Origin: Gammaproteobacteria bacterium
Lineage (GTDB): Bacteria > Pseudomonadota > Gammaproteobacteria > Thiohalobacterales > Thiohalobacteraceae
Direction of reading: 5' to 3'
Length of the DNA: 43,328 bases
Assembly: GCA_002699185.1 (NCBI GenBank)
Contig: PABG01000055.1
Span: 1 to 43,328, forward strand
Shown: one piece after another, positions 16,897 through 25,721 of the stretch
Numbering within the stretch: position 1 is the stretch's first letter
Layout of the letters: each line of letters opens with the position of its first letter
Made by a program: the position numbers and the translations under genes
Notes under the pieces: model-generated
Databases searched by the model: none
Told to the model about the DNA's origin: nothing
The model's input: only the letters and a program-made list of their open reading frames with translations

Positions 16897-17799
16897 CTTC
16901 TCCCAGTAGGGCTCGCCGGCGAAGCGCTCGACCAGAAAGTCGACGAAGGCGCGTACCCGCTGCGACAGGTGGCGGGTCTGCGGGTAGACGGCGTAGGCGT
17001 GCACGCCCTGCCATTCATGGTCGATGAGCAGCGGCACCAGCTGGCCGGCCTCGATGGCCCGATAGCAGATGAACAGCGGTTGCAGCACGATGCCGTGGCC
17101 GTCCACTGCGGCCCGGTGCAGGAAGTCGCCGTTGTTGGCCTGCAGGGCCGCGCTGACCCGGACCTCGCCCGGGCGCCCCTGCGGATCGCGGTAGCGCCAC
17201 AGGCCGGGGTCGGGCAGGTGGGTGTAGAGCAGGCAGCGGTGCAGTGCCAGCTCCTGCGGGCTGGCGGGGCTGCCGTGGGCCTGGATATAGGCCGGACTGG
17301 CCGCCAGGATGCTGCGGATGGGCGCAATGGGGCGGGCGATCAGGCTGGAGTCGGGCAGTTCGGCGATGCGGACGGCCACATCGAAGCTCTCCTGCAGGAT
17401 GTCCACCTGGCGGTCATTGAAATCGAGGTCGAAACGGATTTCGGGGTGCATGCGGATGAAGTCACTGACCGCCGGGGTCAGATGCAGCAGCCCGAAGCTC
17501 AGGGGGGCGGCCACCCTCAGGCTGCCGGACAGGGCGCCGTGCTCGCTGGAGACGGCGAGTTCGGTCTCCTGCAGATCAGCCAGCAGGCGCACGGCGCGTT
17601 CGTACAGGCTGCGGCCGGTGTCGGTGAGGTCCATGCGCCGGGTGGTGCGGCGGAACAGCTGCACGCCCAGGTGCTGTTCCAGCTCGGTCAGGCGGCGGCT
17701 GACCGCGGACTTGGCCACCTGGCGGCGTTCGGCCGCGCCGCTGATGCTGCCGGCCTCGACCACGCGCACGAAGTTTTCCAGGGCCTCGAAACGATCCAT
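16882..17799 (-). CDS. LysR family transcriptional regulator
   Basis: 305 residues. The winged HTH fills about 1-60 (MDRFEALENFVRVVEAGSIS, then AAERRQVAKSAVSRRLTELE with QHLGVQLFRRTTRRMDLTDTG). The effector-binding domain follows (about 90-295). It resembles the DhcR/AaeR-like group of LysR proteins that control adjacent oxidoreductase genes. It is transcribed away from the azoreductase gene; the 133-base gap carries two TTATTC/GAATAA palindromes and an extra half site, a probable autoregulatory and activation region. The stop codon and last three codons lie in a short direct repeat, so the 3' end was touched by an insertion. The inducer is unknown; a quinone or other electrophile is plausible from the target genes. 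Confidence 0.92.
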   Translation of the reverse strand: MDRFEALENFVRVVEAGSISGAAERRQVAKSAVSRRLTELEQHLGVQLFRRTTRRMDLTDTGRSLYERAVRLLADLQETELAVSSEHGALSGSLRVAAPLSFGLLHLTPAVSDFIRMHPEIRFDLDFNDRQVDILQESFDVAVRIAELPDSSLIARPIAPIRSILAASPAYIQAHGSPASPQELALHRCLLYTHLPDPGLWRYRDPQGRPGEVRVSAALQANNGDFLHRAAVDGHGIVLQPLFICYRAIEAGQLVPLLIDHEWQGVHAYAVYPQTRHLSQRVRAFVDFLVERFAGEPYWEKCLKT

Positions 17800-17810
17800 A
17801 GAATTGTTCC

Positions 17811-17857
17811 TTATTCGAGAATAATTTATTCGTAATAGTAGTATTTATTCTGAATAA
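17811..17857. promoter_or_regulatory. Paired palindromic operators between lysR and azoR
   Basis: TTATTCGAGAATAA (17811-17824) and TTATTCTGAATAA (17845-17857) share TTATTC/GAATAA arms with 2- and 1-base centres; a third half site TTATTCG is at 17826-17832. The block is very AT-rich against a GC-rich background and lies in the divergent gap, fitting LysR binding sites overlapping both promoters. Confidence 0.7.
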
Positions 17858-17932
17858 TTCAACGGATAGGGTGGTCTCATGCCGCCCGGACAGGCCGGGC
17901 GCCCGCCGCAGGTAAACAGGAGGCAGCCAGCC

Positions 17933-18559
17933 ATGAGTGACAAGACCAACGCACCCAATGTTCTCGCCGTCACCGCCAGCGCCCGTCAGCAGGGCTCGGT
18001 CAGCCGGGGGCTGATCAGGCATATGCTGGAGGCGCTGCGCGGGCAGTATCCCGATCTGCAGCTGCATGAGCGGGATGTGTCCGCGGGGCTGCCGGTGGTG
18101 AGCGGGGAGTGGGTCGAGGCCAGCCATACCCCGGCGGAACAGCGCGATGCCGCGCAACGCGCGGCGTTGGCGCAGTCGGATGCGCTGGTGCGGGAGCTGC
18201 AGGCCGCGGATGTGCTGGTGGTCGGCACGCCGATCTACAATTTCTCCATTCCCGCCAGCCTCAAGGCCTGGATCGATCAGGTGGCACGCGCCGGCCTGAC
18301 CTTCCGTTACACCGGCTCCGGTCCGCAGGGGCTGCTGCGGGGCAAGCGGGCCTTCCTGCTGCTGGCCAGCGGCGGCACCCCGGTGGGCAGCGAGATCGAT
18401 TTCGCCAGCGGCTATCTGCGGCATGTGCTGGGCTTTCTGGGCATCGACGATGTCACGGTCATCGCCGCCGATCGGATCATGCAGCAGCAGGATGAGGCGG
18501 TGGCGGCGGCGCAGCGGCGGATTGCGGAGACGGCCGCGGCGCTTCATGCGGCCGCCTGA
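17933..18559 (+). CDS. azoR: FMN-dependent NADH-azoreductase family protein
   Basis: 208 residues from ATG 17933, preceded by CAGGAGG (17917-17923); the frame from 17879 adds a poor leader. Flavodoxin-like fold with FMN-phosphate loop SARQQGSVSRG (about residues 15-25), VGTPIYNFSIPASLKAWIDQ and VARAGLTFRYTG (about 97-123), and LLLASGG, as in AzoR/AcpD. These enzymes reduce azo compounds and quinones with NAD(P)H, protecting against quinone stress. It is divergent from the LysR gene and followed 92 bases on by pirin, so probably one regulated operon. The physiological substrate is likely a quinone or electrophile, by analogy only. Confidence 0.88.
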   Translation: MSDKTNAPNVLAVTASARQQGSVSRGLIRHMLEALRGQYPDLQLHERDVSAGLPVVSGEWVEASHTPAEQRDAAQRAALAQSDALVRELQAADVLVVGTPIYNFSIPASLKAWIDQVARAGLTFRYTGSGPQGLLRGKRAFLLLASGGTPVGSEIDFASGYLRHVLGFLGIDDVTVIAADRIMQQQDEAVAAAQRRIAETAAALHAAA

Positions 18560-18651
18560 GCCAGCGGCGCTGACACGGAGAGTGAGCCCGCCGGCGTCGC
18601 CGGGCCATCCCGGCATCGGCAGGAAGTATCGGCTATACAAGGAGAACAGCG

Positions 18652-19509
18652 ATGACCTATCGCGAAGTCAGACAACTCATCCCGGCGCAGGAAATCACCG
18701 AAGGCGCGGGCGTGACCGTGCGCCGCACTCTGGGCACCCCGGCGCTGCGCAATCTGGATCCCTTTCTGCTGCTGGATCATTTCAGCAGCGACGACCCCGA
18801 CGACTACATCGCCGGTTTTCCGGACCATCCGCACCGGGGCTTCGTTACCTTCACCTACATGCTGGACGGGCACATGCTGCACCGCGACAGCATGGGCAAC
18901 CAGGGCGATCTGCAGGCCGGCGGCGCCCAGTGGATGAAGGCCGCCGGCGGGGTGATCCATTCGGAGATGCCGCAGCAGAGTGCCGGGCTGATGCGCGGCT
19001 TCCAGCTGTGGATCAATCTGCCGGCCAGCGACAAGCTGAGTGCGCCGGCCTACCAGGAATTCAGCGCGGCCGCCTTCCCGGTACACCGGGAGCCGGGGCT
19101 GGAGGTGAAGGTGCTGAGCGGCGAATACGCCGGCCTGCGCGGGCCGGTGGAGGATCCGCATACCCGGGTGCAGTACCTGGACGTGTCACTGGCGCCCGGC
19201 CAGCGCTTCGAGCATGATCTGCCGGCGACGCATAACGCCTTCCTGCATGTGTTCGAGGGAGCGGTCGAAGTGGCCGGCACCGGCCTGCCTGCGCACAGCC
19301 TGGCGGTACTGGGCCCGGGCGATCGGGTGGGCGTCACGGCCGGTGAGACGGGCGCGCGCCTGATCCTGGTGGCAGGTCGGCCGATCGGCGAACCCATTGC
19401 GCAGTACGGCCCCTTCGTCATGAACACGCAGGAGGAGATCCATCAGGCCATGCGCGATTATCGCGACGGGCGGCTGGTACAGCAGCGGGCGGATGTGACC
19501 GGTGACTGA
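18652..19509 (+). CDS. Pirin family protein
   Basis: 285 residues, bicupin fold. The N-terminal cupin carries the metal site: FPDHPHRGFVTFTYML (His at about 57 and 59), then the GGVIHSEMP His and Glu (about 103-105). The C-terminal cupin is RFEHDLPATHNAFLHVFEGA onwards. Bacterial pirins bind Fe or another metal; some have quercetin 2,3-dioxygenase activity and others modulate partner proteins. RBS AAGGAG precedes the ATG. It lies downstream of azoR and is likely controlled by the same LysR protein, a recurrent pairing that suggests a role in redox or aromatic stress. A strong hairpin follows the stop. Confidence 0.92.
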   Translation: MTYREVRQLIPAQEITEGAGVTVRRTLGTPALRNLDPFLLLDHFSSDDPDDYIAGFPDHPHRGFVTFTYMLDGHMLHRDSMGNQGDLQAGGAQWMKAAGGVIHSEMPQQSAGLMRGFQLWINLPASDKLSAPAYQEFSAAAFPVHREPGLEVKVLSGEYAGLRGPVEDPHTRVQYLDVSLAPGQRFEHDLPATHNAFLHVFEGAVEVAGTGLPAHSLAVLGPGDRVGVTAGETGARLILVAGRPIGEPIAQYGPFVMNTQEEIHQAMRDYRDGRLVQQRADVTGD

Positions 19510-19539
19510 ACGAGTGGCGTTTGCGCTGAGCTGAAAAGA

Positions 19540-19570
19540 CATCGGCCCCGGTGGGGAACCGGGGCCGATG
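19540..19570. terminator. Bidirectional hairpin between pirin and PhoX genes
   Basis: Perfect 13-bp stem (CATCGGCCCCGGT with ACCGGGGCCGATG) and a 5-base loop, between convergent genes. On the minus strand it is followed by GTCTTTT. It likely stops transcription from both sides. Confidence 0.8.
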
Positions 19571-19603
19571 CAGGAGGCGGGACGGGCCGTGCGGCCCGCT
19601 GTG

Positions 19604-21541
19604 TCAGGAACCGATGATGCCGCCGTCCCGGCGGGTGATCACCAGGGTGGCGTCGCGCGGTATGGTCACGCCGTCCGGCGTGGCATTGAGCACGGGGAAG
19701 TTGGTCTGGTTCGGGTTGCCGTTGCCCGGGTGCTGGATATTGACGAACAGGGTGCGCCGATCCGGAGTGACGGCAATCCCGGTCACTTCGCAGCCGGTGA
19801 CGCCGGTGAACAGACGGCGCAGTTCGCCGGTGTTGATGTCGGCCACCAGCAGCTGGTTGTTCAGACCCTTCTTCTGACCGCCGTCGGTCTCGATGAACAG
19901 GCGGCCGTCCGGGTCGGCCCACAGACCGTCGGGATCGCTGAAGGTGTCCTCCCGGTCGTCGGCGTGGGTGTCCTCGGCGATCAGGAAGATATCCCAGGCG
20001 AAGCTGGTGCCGGCAAAGCCGGAGATCTCGCTCCAGCGGATGATGTGGCCGTCCGGGTTCGGGGCCAGCGGGTTCGGGCCGTCGGCGACACTGCGCCGGC
20101 TGTTGTTGGTCAGCGCGCAGTAGACCTTGTCGTCGGCGCCGACCGTGACCCATTCCGGGCGGTCCATCGGGGTGGCACCGACGATGTCGGCGGCGATGCG
20201 GGTATTGACCAGCAGTTCGCCCATGTCGGCGAAGCGGGCGGCCAGGGCCGGGACGTTCATGCTCAATTCCAGCCATTCGCCGCTGCCGTCATCGCTGAAC
20301 CGGGCCACGTACAGGGTGCCGTGATCCAGCGGGCTCTCGCCGCGTGCGCGCATGGCACGCCAGTTGTCGGCGGAGACGAACTTGTAGATGTAGTCGAAGC
20401 GCTGGTCGTCGCCGGAGTAGACCACCACACGGCCATAGTCATCGACATGCACCGTCGCACCTTCGTGCTTGGTACGGCCCAGGGCGGTACGCTTGACCGG
20501 GGTCCGGGTCGGATCGAAGGGGTCGATCTCGACGATCCAGCCGAAACGGTTCTCCTCGTTGCGGTAGTCCGGGTCGGCCAGGTCGAAGCGCTTGTCGAAC
20601 AGGTGCCAGCCATAGCCGAAGCCGGTGTTAATGAAGCCGTAGCGCTGCTGCGATTCGTTCGGCGTCCAGGCCGGGTCCTCGGTGCCGAAGTAGCCGTTGA
20701 AGTTCTCCTCGCAGGTCAGGTAGGTGCCCCAGGGGGTGTAGCCGTTGGCGCAGTTGTTGACGGTGCCGAGCGGGATGTTGCCGTTGGGGGTCTGCAGCAG
20801 CGGGTGGCCGGCCGCCGGGCCGCTGAAGTTCACCGGCGTGTTGACGTGGATGCGGCGCGAAAGCTTGCTCCGGACCGGCTGCCAGCGACCATGGCGGCCA
20901 TGGTCTTTGCGGATCTCGACCACCGACACGCCATGGGCGTGCTGGGAGGCGCGCACGTCCTCCAGGCTTTCCGGCACCGGCTTGCCCAGTACGTGGTCGT
21001 TGCCGCCGAACTCGTGGTTCAGGCACAGCACGCCGTGGTTATTGCCCTGGCCGAAGGCCAGTGCACGGCCGCGCCAGGGGTTGTTTTCCCGGTCCTCGTC
21101 CCAGCCGAAGCGGCGGCCGTGCTCGTGGATCATGGGGAAGAACCACATGCCGTCATGGCCGATACCCAGCTGCACCGCCTGATCGGCTGCCGCGGGCGGC
21201 CAGCTGTAGGCCGGGCCGCCGGGTTCCAGCGGATCGCCCCAGGGCAGGATGATGTCGTACTGGTAATCCGGGGAGATGCCGGGAGTGGGGCCGCTGCCGT
21301 CGGCAATGGCGACCGGGGTGAAGTTGATCAGACCGCGATTGCGGGGATTGCGATGCCAGGGGCCACGGCCCTGATCGTCACGGCCGAAGGCCTGGGCCAC
21401 CGCAGGTCCGGCGAAGAAACCGGTCGCGGCCACGGCCAGGCTGCCCTTGAGCACCTGACGGCGGTGCAAACGGGTTTCCAGGATGTCTGCGAAGGGACGG
21501 TTGCCCGAGTTGTTGCTGCTGTTGTCGTCATGATCGTTCAC
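19604..21541 (-). CDS. PhoX family (DUF839) phosphatase, Tat-exported
   Basis: 645 residues from GTG 21541, chosen because AGGAGG lies eight bases ahead; the ATG at 21595 has no such site. A twin-arginine signal is present (LHRRQVLKGSLAVAATGFF, Arg27-Arg28, cleavage near AVAQA), so the folded, cofactor-loaded enzyme goes to the periplasm. The body is a DUF839 beta-propeller with conserved stretches such as LCLNHEFGGNDHV, LTCEENFNGYFGTEDPAW, GWIVEIDPFDP and KHEGATVHVDDYGRVVVYSGDD. Family members use Ca and Fe to release phosphate from esters under phosphate limitation. No Pho box or pst gene is visible. It is monocistronic, flanked by hairpins. Confidence 0.9.
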   Translation of the reverse strand: MNDHDDNSSNNSGNRPFADILETRLHRRQVLKGSLAVAATGFFAGPAVAQAFGRDDQGRGPWHRNPRNRGLINFTPVAIADGSGPTPGISPDYQYDIILPWGDPLEPGGPAYSWPPAAADQAVQLGIGHDGMWFFPMIHEHGRRFGWDEDRENNPWRGRALAFGQGNNHGVLCLNHEFGGNDHVLGKPVPESLEDVRASQHAHGVSVVEIRKDHGRHGRWQPVRSKLSRRIHVNTPVNFSGPAAGHPLLQTPNGNIPLGTVNNCANGYTPWGTYLTCEENFNGYFGTEDPAWTPNESQQRYGFINTGFGYGWHLFDKRFDLADPDYRNEENRFGWIVEIDPFDPTRTPVKRTALGRTKHEGATVHVDDYGRVVVYSGDDQRFDYIYKFVSADNWRAMRARGESPLDHGTLYVARFSDDGSGEWLELSMNVPALAARFADMGELLVNTRIAADIVGATPMDRPEWVTVGADDKVYCALTNNSRRSVADGPNPLAPNPDGHIIRWSEISGFAGTSFAWDIFLIAEDTHADDREDTFSDPDGLWADPDGRLFIETDGGQKKGLNNQLLVADINTGELRRLFTGVTGCEVTGIAVTPDRRTLFVNIQHPGNGNPNQTNFPVLNATPDGVTIPRDATLVITRRDGGIIGS

Positions 21542-21646
21542 GGTTGTTGCCTCCTGATCAGGCAGTTTGAGGGGTACCGTGAAGCTAGCAGGCACATGTT
21601 GCCGCGAAGTGAAGTTTGTGTGATGCCGATATGTCAGGCAATGAAA

Positions 21647-21668
21647 AAGGCCCCTGAAAAGGGGCCTT
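21647..21668 (-). terminator. metK rho-independent terminator
   Basis: 8-bp stem AAGGCCCC/GGGGCCTT with a 6-base loop, followed on the minus strand by a T5 run, 30 bases past the metK stop. It ends the betaine operon. Confidence 0.85.
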
Positions 21669-21698
21669 GGTGTTGCTGCCGGTTTGTCCCGGGTCGGC

Positions 21699-22874
21699 TC
21701 AGGCCGTCTTGAGGTTGGCGTCGCCCGCCATGGCCTCGGCGCGGTCGGTCTTCTCCCAGGTGAACTCCGGCTCCTCGCGGCCGAAGTGGCCGTTGGAGGC
21801 GGTCTTGCGGTAGATCGGGCGCAGCAGGTCCAGCATCTGCACGATGCCCTTCGGCCGCAGGTCGAAGTGGGCGCGGATCAGGGCCTCGATCTTGGACTCC
21901 TCGATCTTGGCGGTGCCGAAGGTCTCGACGTGGATGGAGACCGGCTTGGCGATGCCGATGGCATAGGCCACCTGCACCTCGCACTTGTCGGCCAGGCCCG
22001 CGGCGACCACGTTCTTGGCCACGTAGCGCGCGGCATAGGCGGCGGAGCGGTCGACCTTTGTCGGATCCTTGCCGGAGAAGGCGCCGCCGCCGTGACGGCC
22101 GACGCCGCCGTAGGTGTCGACGATGATCTTGCGCCCGGTCAGACCGCAGTCACCGACCGGGCCGCCGATGACGAAGCGACCGGTGGGGTTGATGAAGTAC
22201 TCGGTCTTGTCGGAGATCATGCTGCTCGGGATGATCGGCTTGATGATCTCCTCCATCACGGCCTCCTTCAGCTGATCGTAGCTGATATCCTCGGCGTGCT
22301 GGGTGGACAGGACCACGGCGTCGATCAGCTTGGGCTCGTTGCCCTCGTAGCGCACGGAGACCTGCGATTTGCAGTCCGGACGCAGCCACGGCAGGGTGCC
22401 GTCCTTGCGCACCTTGGTCTGCTGCTGGGTCAGTTTGTGCGCATACTGGATGGGCATGGGCATCAGTTCCCTGGTCTCATTGGTGGCATAGCCGTACATG
22501 AGGCCCTGGTCGCCGGCGCCCTGGTCCAGGTCGAGGCCGGTACCTTCGTCCACGCCCTGCGCGATGTCGGGGGACTGCTTGTCCAGCGCGACCAGCACGG
22601 CGCAGTTCTTGCCGTCGAAGCCCATGGCGCCGTCGTTGTAGCCGATGTCGAGGATGGTCTCGCGCACCACGTCGGTGTAGTCGACCACGGCCTTGCTGGT
22701 GATCTCGCCGGAGATGATCGCCATGCCGGTGTTGACCATGGTCTCGCAGGCCACGCGGGACAGCGGATCCTGCGCAAGCAGGGCGTCGAGAATGGCGTCA
22801 GATACGTTGTCGGCCACCTTGTCCGGGTGACCCTCGCCTACCGATTCGGAAGACACGATATATTCGCGTGCCAT
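21699..22874 (-). CDS. metK: S-adenosylmethionine synthetase
   Basis: 391 residues, the usual MetK length. It makes SAM from ATP and methionine in the cytoplasm. Signature [10 protein letters not shown] (about 118-127), N-terminal [20 protein letters not shown] with the ATP/Mg-binding His, and the P-loop-like [19 protein letters not shown] (about 262-280) are all intact. RBS AGGAGG lies ahead of ATG 22874. It is the last gene after the two glycine-betaine methyltransferase genes. This couples SAM supply to a pathway that burns three SAM per betaine. An 86-bp palindrome separates it from SDMT and may be an RNA processing or attenuation point. Confidence 0.98.
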   Translation of the reverse strand: MAREYIVSSESVGEGHPDKVADNVSDAILDALLAQDPLSRVACETMVNTGMAIISGEITSKAVVDYTDVVRETILDIGYNDGAMGFDGKNCAVLVALDKQSPDIAQGVDEGTGLDLDQGAGDQGLMYGYATNETRELMPMPIQYAHKLTQQQTKVRKDGTLPWLRPDCKSQVSVRYEGNEPKLIDAVVLSTQHAEDISYDQLKEAVMEEIIKPIIPSSMISDKTEYFINPTGRFVIGGPVGDCGLTGRKIIVDTYGGVGRHGGGAFSGKDPTKVDRSAAYAARYVAKNVVAAGLADKCEVQVAYAIGIAKPVSIHVETFGTAKIEESKIEALIRAHFDLRPKGIVQMLDLLRPIYRKTASNGHFGREEPEFTWEKTDRAEAMAGDANLKTA

Positions 22875-22962
22875 GTAAACCTCCTGATGGGTTTTTTGGA
22901 CAACCGCCTCGTGCGGTCGAGTTAATGAAAAAGTTTGCCGTAGCCGCCTGCCGTGGGGTTTC

Positions 22963-23048
22963 CGTAGGTCGGGTTAGCCGTAAGGCGTAACCCGACAGCT
23001 ACCGCGGACTTTCGTCGGGTTACGCCCTGCGGACTAACCCGACCTACG
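22963..23048. repeat. GTAGGTCGGGTTAG palindromic repeat
   Basis: Inverted repeat with GTAGGTCGGGTTAG (22964-22977) pairing with CTAACCCGACCTAC (23034-23047), plus inner GGCGTAACCCGAC/GTCGGGTTACGCC arms. A single copy in this window, but the sequence type is common in GC-rich gammaproteobacteria. It lies within the SDMT-metK operon spacer and would form a stable RNA structure. Confidence 0.85.
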
Positions 23049-23076
23049 CCTGCAGTTGCCACGGCGTCCGGATATC

Positions 23077-23925
23077 TCAGTCCGCGGTCTTGCGGAAATG
23101 CAGGATGCCCCAGCTCAGGTAGCCCTTGTTGCCGGCATCGACCCAGTGCCCCAGGCCGGTGATCATGCGATCAATGTACTCCTCGGAGACCCTGTTCACC
23201 AGATCCTCGCGGTTGCGGGTCAGTTCCTCGCGCACACGGCCGTAATGGACGGGCAGGCGCTCGGTCAGATCCTCGATCTCGATCTCCTTGAGGCCATTGC
23301 GGGCGGCCTGCTCGCGGTAGAAGCCGATCGAGCCCAGGCTGCTGAGGTGGATGCGGTCATAGACCGGCTGCAGCACATCCTCGGGGCAGTCGTCGGCCTG
23401 CATGGGATCGGTGAAGATGAGTTCGCCGCCCGGCTTGAGCACGCGCGCGGCCTCCGAGATCACCTTGTCGCGATGGCCGCTGTGCAGGAAGGAATCCTGT
23501 GACCAGACCACGTCGAAGGTATCGCTGTCGTAAGGCAGGTTCTCGAAGTTGCCGTCGACCACCTCGATCAGGTGATCCAGGCCCTGCTCCCTGTTCATCT
23601 GCCGGTCGCGTTCGTTCTCCTTCTCGCTGAGATTGAGTGCGACCACCTTGCAGCCGTAGGTCCTGGCCAGGTAGCGGGCAGCACCGCCGTAGCCGGCGCC
23701 GACGTCCAGGACGTAGCTGTCCGGCCCCAGGTTGTCGAGCTTGGATGCGATGCGCTCCACGGTGCGGCGGCTGGCATCGGCAATGGGTTCCTGCTCGTCC
23801 TGGTACAGGCCGATATGGATGTCTTCACCGCCCCAGACGTGGAAGTAGAAGTTGTCGGCGTCGTCGCTGTTGTAGTAGCTGCGCGCCGTCTCCACGACCT
23901 CGGAATAGGATGGGGTGGTACTCAT
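23077..23925 (-). CDS. Sarcosine/dimethylglycine N-methyltransferase (SDMT)
   Basis: 282 residues, a class I SAM methyltransferase with motif I VLDVGAGYGGAARYLA (about 71-86), VWSQDSFLHSGHRDKVISEA (motif II/III region) and LKPGGELIFTDPMQADDCPE. N-terminal SYYNSDDADNFYFHVWGGED and HIGLYQDEQEP closely follow known SDMTs from halophilic bacteria. It converts sarcosine and dimethylglycine to glycine betaine using SAM. The start overlaps the GSMT stop by four bases (ATGA), so translation is coupled. Product: an osmoprotectant made from glycine, which points to a salt-stressed habitat. Confidence 0.95.
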   Translation of the reverse strand: MSTTPSYSEVVETARSYYNSDDADNFYFHVWGGEDIHIGLYQDEQEPIADASRRTVERIASKLDNLGPDSYVLDVGAGYGGAARYLARTYGCKVVALNLSEKENERDRQMNREQGLDHLIEVVDGNFENLPYDSDTFDVVWSQDSFLHSGHRDKVISEAARVLKPGGELIFTDPMQADDCPEDVLQPVYDRIHLSSLGSIGFYREQAARNGLKEIEIEDLTERLPVHYGRVREELTRNREDLVNRVSEEYIDRMITGLGHWVDAGNKGYLSWGILHFRKTAD

Positions 23926-24737
23926 TCAGTATCCTCCTGCTGATGATATTTCTTCTCAGCGATATGGATGTAGAAGTCGGGTTCCTCCTCGCGGTAGGTT
24001 TCCTGGAAATCGCCGTAGGTGGTGACCTTCTGGAAGCCCACTTCCTTCATCAGGCGGCGCGTATAGTCCTTGCGCAGCGGGAACATGTTCAGATGATAGA
24101 CGGACTTGTCGGGGAACTCGTAACGGAACCGGGCCAGTGAGTCGTCGACATATTCCGGCGAGGCGCTGACATTGTCGCCACAGTAGTAATAGTTATGCGT
24201 CGGCTGCACCTTGTGGTCCAGGATGGCGTCATAGTTGCGCTGATCCAGGATCAGGATGCCGTCGTGACGCAGGGTGGCGTAGAATTCGGCCAGGGCCTTG
24301 CGGCGGTCGTTCTCGTCATGCAGGTGGGTGAAGGAGTTACCCAGGCAGATGACCGCGTCGTAGAGGTCATGAACGTCACGGTTCAGCCAGCGCCAGTCGG
24401 CGTGGACCGTACGCAGGATGTGGCCGCGCTTGCGGGCATTCTCGAATGCCTTGGCCAGCATTTCCGGACTGCCGTCCGCGCTGGTCACCTCGAAACCGGC
24501 CTTCATCAGCTGCACGGAGTGAAAGCCCGTGCCTGAGGCCACGTCGAGGATCTTCTTGGCGCCGCGTTCCTTGAGGGCCTGGATGAAGAAGTCGCCTTCG
24601 CTGTTGGCGCGGCCGTCCCAGTCGATCAGTTCGTCCCACTTGTCGACGAAGCCATGGACATACTCGTCCTTGTACTGGTCGGTGTCGCGGACCTTGAGGG
24701 GGTCGTCGCCATAATTCTGCTGGGCAGTTTTTTGCAC
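23922..24737 (-). CDS. Glycine/sarcosine N-methyltransferase (GSMT)
   Basis: 271 residues from GTG 24737, chosen because GGGAGG sits just upstream and the N-terminus (QNYGDDPLKVRDTDQYKDEY) then aligns with known GSMTs of about 268 residues; the frame stays open to 25031 without family likeness. Motif I is KILDVASGTGFHSVQLMKAG (about 72-91); also DAVICLGNSFTHL and LDQRNYDAILD. It methylates glycine to sarcosine and then dimethylglycine, the first two steps of de novo betaine synthesis, with SAM as donor. First gene of the GSMT-SDMT-metK operon. Probably osmotically regulated, but no operator was identified. Confidence 0.95.
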   Translation of the reverse strand: MQKTAQQNYGDDPLKVRDTDQYKDEYVHGFVDKWDELIDWDGRANSEGDFFIQALKERGAKKILDVASGTGFHSVQLMKAGFEVTSADGSPEMLAKAFENARKRGHILRTVHADWRWLNRDVHDLYDAVICLGNSFTHLHDENDRRKALAEFYATLRHDGILILDQRNYDAILDHKVQPTHNYYYCGDNVSASPEYVDDSLARFRYEFPDKSVYHLNMFPLRKDYTRRLMKEVGFQKVTTYGDFQETYREEEPDFYIHIAEKKYHQQEDTE

Positions 24738-25303
24738 AGTATTTCCTCCCGTTGCGGTGCCAAACGGTCCTACGGGCGATCTCGTGCAAAGCGGGTAGTT
24801 ACGCTTAACTTCTGGTATTTCACCTTCCGCCGGGATGGTTTGGCACCAGTTGTCGTTTATCGCGAACAGGACGCCTTGGTCCTGATAGTGATTCAAGGTC
24901 GCGGGCCCGATGGCCCGCCGAAAAAACACGATGACGGAAGAGTTACACCGTTGCCCGCTTAAGGGCAGAGACAGTCGCGTTCCCGTGTCCCGGAGGGACG
25001 ACAACGCTGACCCGTGATGTACAGTCTGCATATCTTACAGATTTCCGAGTGAATTTTCACCCCCGATTCCGGTTTGATTCCCTGTGGGGTGCAGAAATGT
25101 GCGGGAAAAACAGGTATTTTTTCAAGTATTACAAGTGTCTTGGATGATTGTGAAATATAATCACAGAGTATGCAGGGAATAATGCCCGGTGCGTGGCGGC
25201 GGGGCTGTTGTGTGCGGCCTGCCGCGGCATATTCGGCAGCGGGCGTGCATAATCAGCGCAATGCATGAATGGCGTTCAACAATCTTAATGGTGTTATAAA
25301 TCA
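24738..25303. other. Long leader/promoter region of betaine operon
   Basis: 566 bases without a supported gene. It contains a 7-bp hairpin GCGGGCC/GGCCCGC (24903-24920), AT-rich DNA at about 25060-25180 that likely holds the minus-strand promoter of GSMT, and a possible plus-strand TATAAA at 25295. No SAM or SAH riboswitch landmarks were found. The frame in phase with GSMT stays open across 24738-25031. Confidence 0.45.
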
Positions 25304-25693
25304 ATGTTAGATGTCATACGGGGTAATCTGTTGTGCAAGTGTCTGGGTGGGGCTGCCTGCCTGCTGCTGTCGGCCTGCGCCTGGGTCGAGCCCACCCCCG
25401 CGGGAGCGCAGGTACAGGTGGTGACGGCCGAGGCGGTGACCGACTGCCTGCGGCTCGGTACCACCCGGGTGTCGGTGCTGGACCGGCTGGCGGGGATCCC
25501 GCGCAGCTACCGCAGGCTGGAGCAGGAACTGGATACCCTGGCGCGAAACAGCGCGGCGCGCATGGACGGCGACCGGGTGGTTGCGGAGAGCGAAATCGTC
25601 GAGGGTGAACGTACCTATGCGGTCTATGACTGCCGCCGTCCGGCACAGCAGCGGGCCGGTGAGACGGGGGCGGAGGTCTTTCCCCTGCGCTGA
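25304..25693 (+). CDS. DUF4156-type lipoprotein
   Basis: 129 residues from ATG 25304. Lipoprotein signal with lipobox LLSAC (Cys25). The mature segment VEPTPAGAQVQVVTAEAVTD and CLRLGTTRVSVLDR resembles DUF4156 small lipoproteins, which keep a Cys pair (here about residues 48 and 109, CRRPAQ). The ATG has no clear RBS and lies just after a TATAAA, whereas the in-frame TTG at 25331 follows GGGG with good spacing and gives a shorter, still functional-looking signal; either start is possible. Function unknown; presumably attached to the outer membrane. Its 3' end is close to the 4.5S RNA promoter. Confidence 0.75.
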   Translation: MLDVIRGNLLCKCLGGAACLLLSACAWVEPTPAGAQVQVVTAEAVTDCLRLGTTRVSVLDRLAGIPRSYRRLEQELDTLARNSAARMDGDRVVAESEIVEGERTYAVYDCRRPAQQRAGETGAEVFPLR

Positions 25694-25721
25694 AACCGGC
25701 GTCACCCGATGCAATAAGCGA

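Noticed and set aside
19568-21712. 714-codon open frame on the plus strand opposite the PhoX gene
   Set aside because: Same antisense artefact; the minus frame has a Tat signal and family motifs.
24738-25031. 98-residue N-terminal extension of GSMT
   Set aside because: No likeness to known GSMTs; the GTG at 24737 has a strong RBS and gives the expected length.
24738-25060. SAM or SAH riboswitch upstream of the betaine operon
   Set aside because: No conserved aptamer landmarks found by eye; only simple hairpins.
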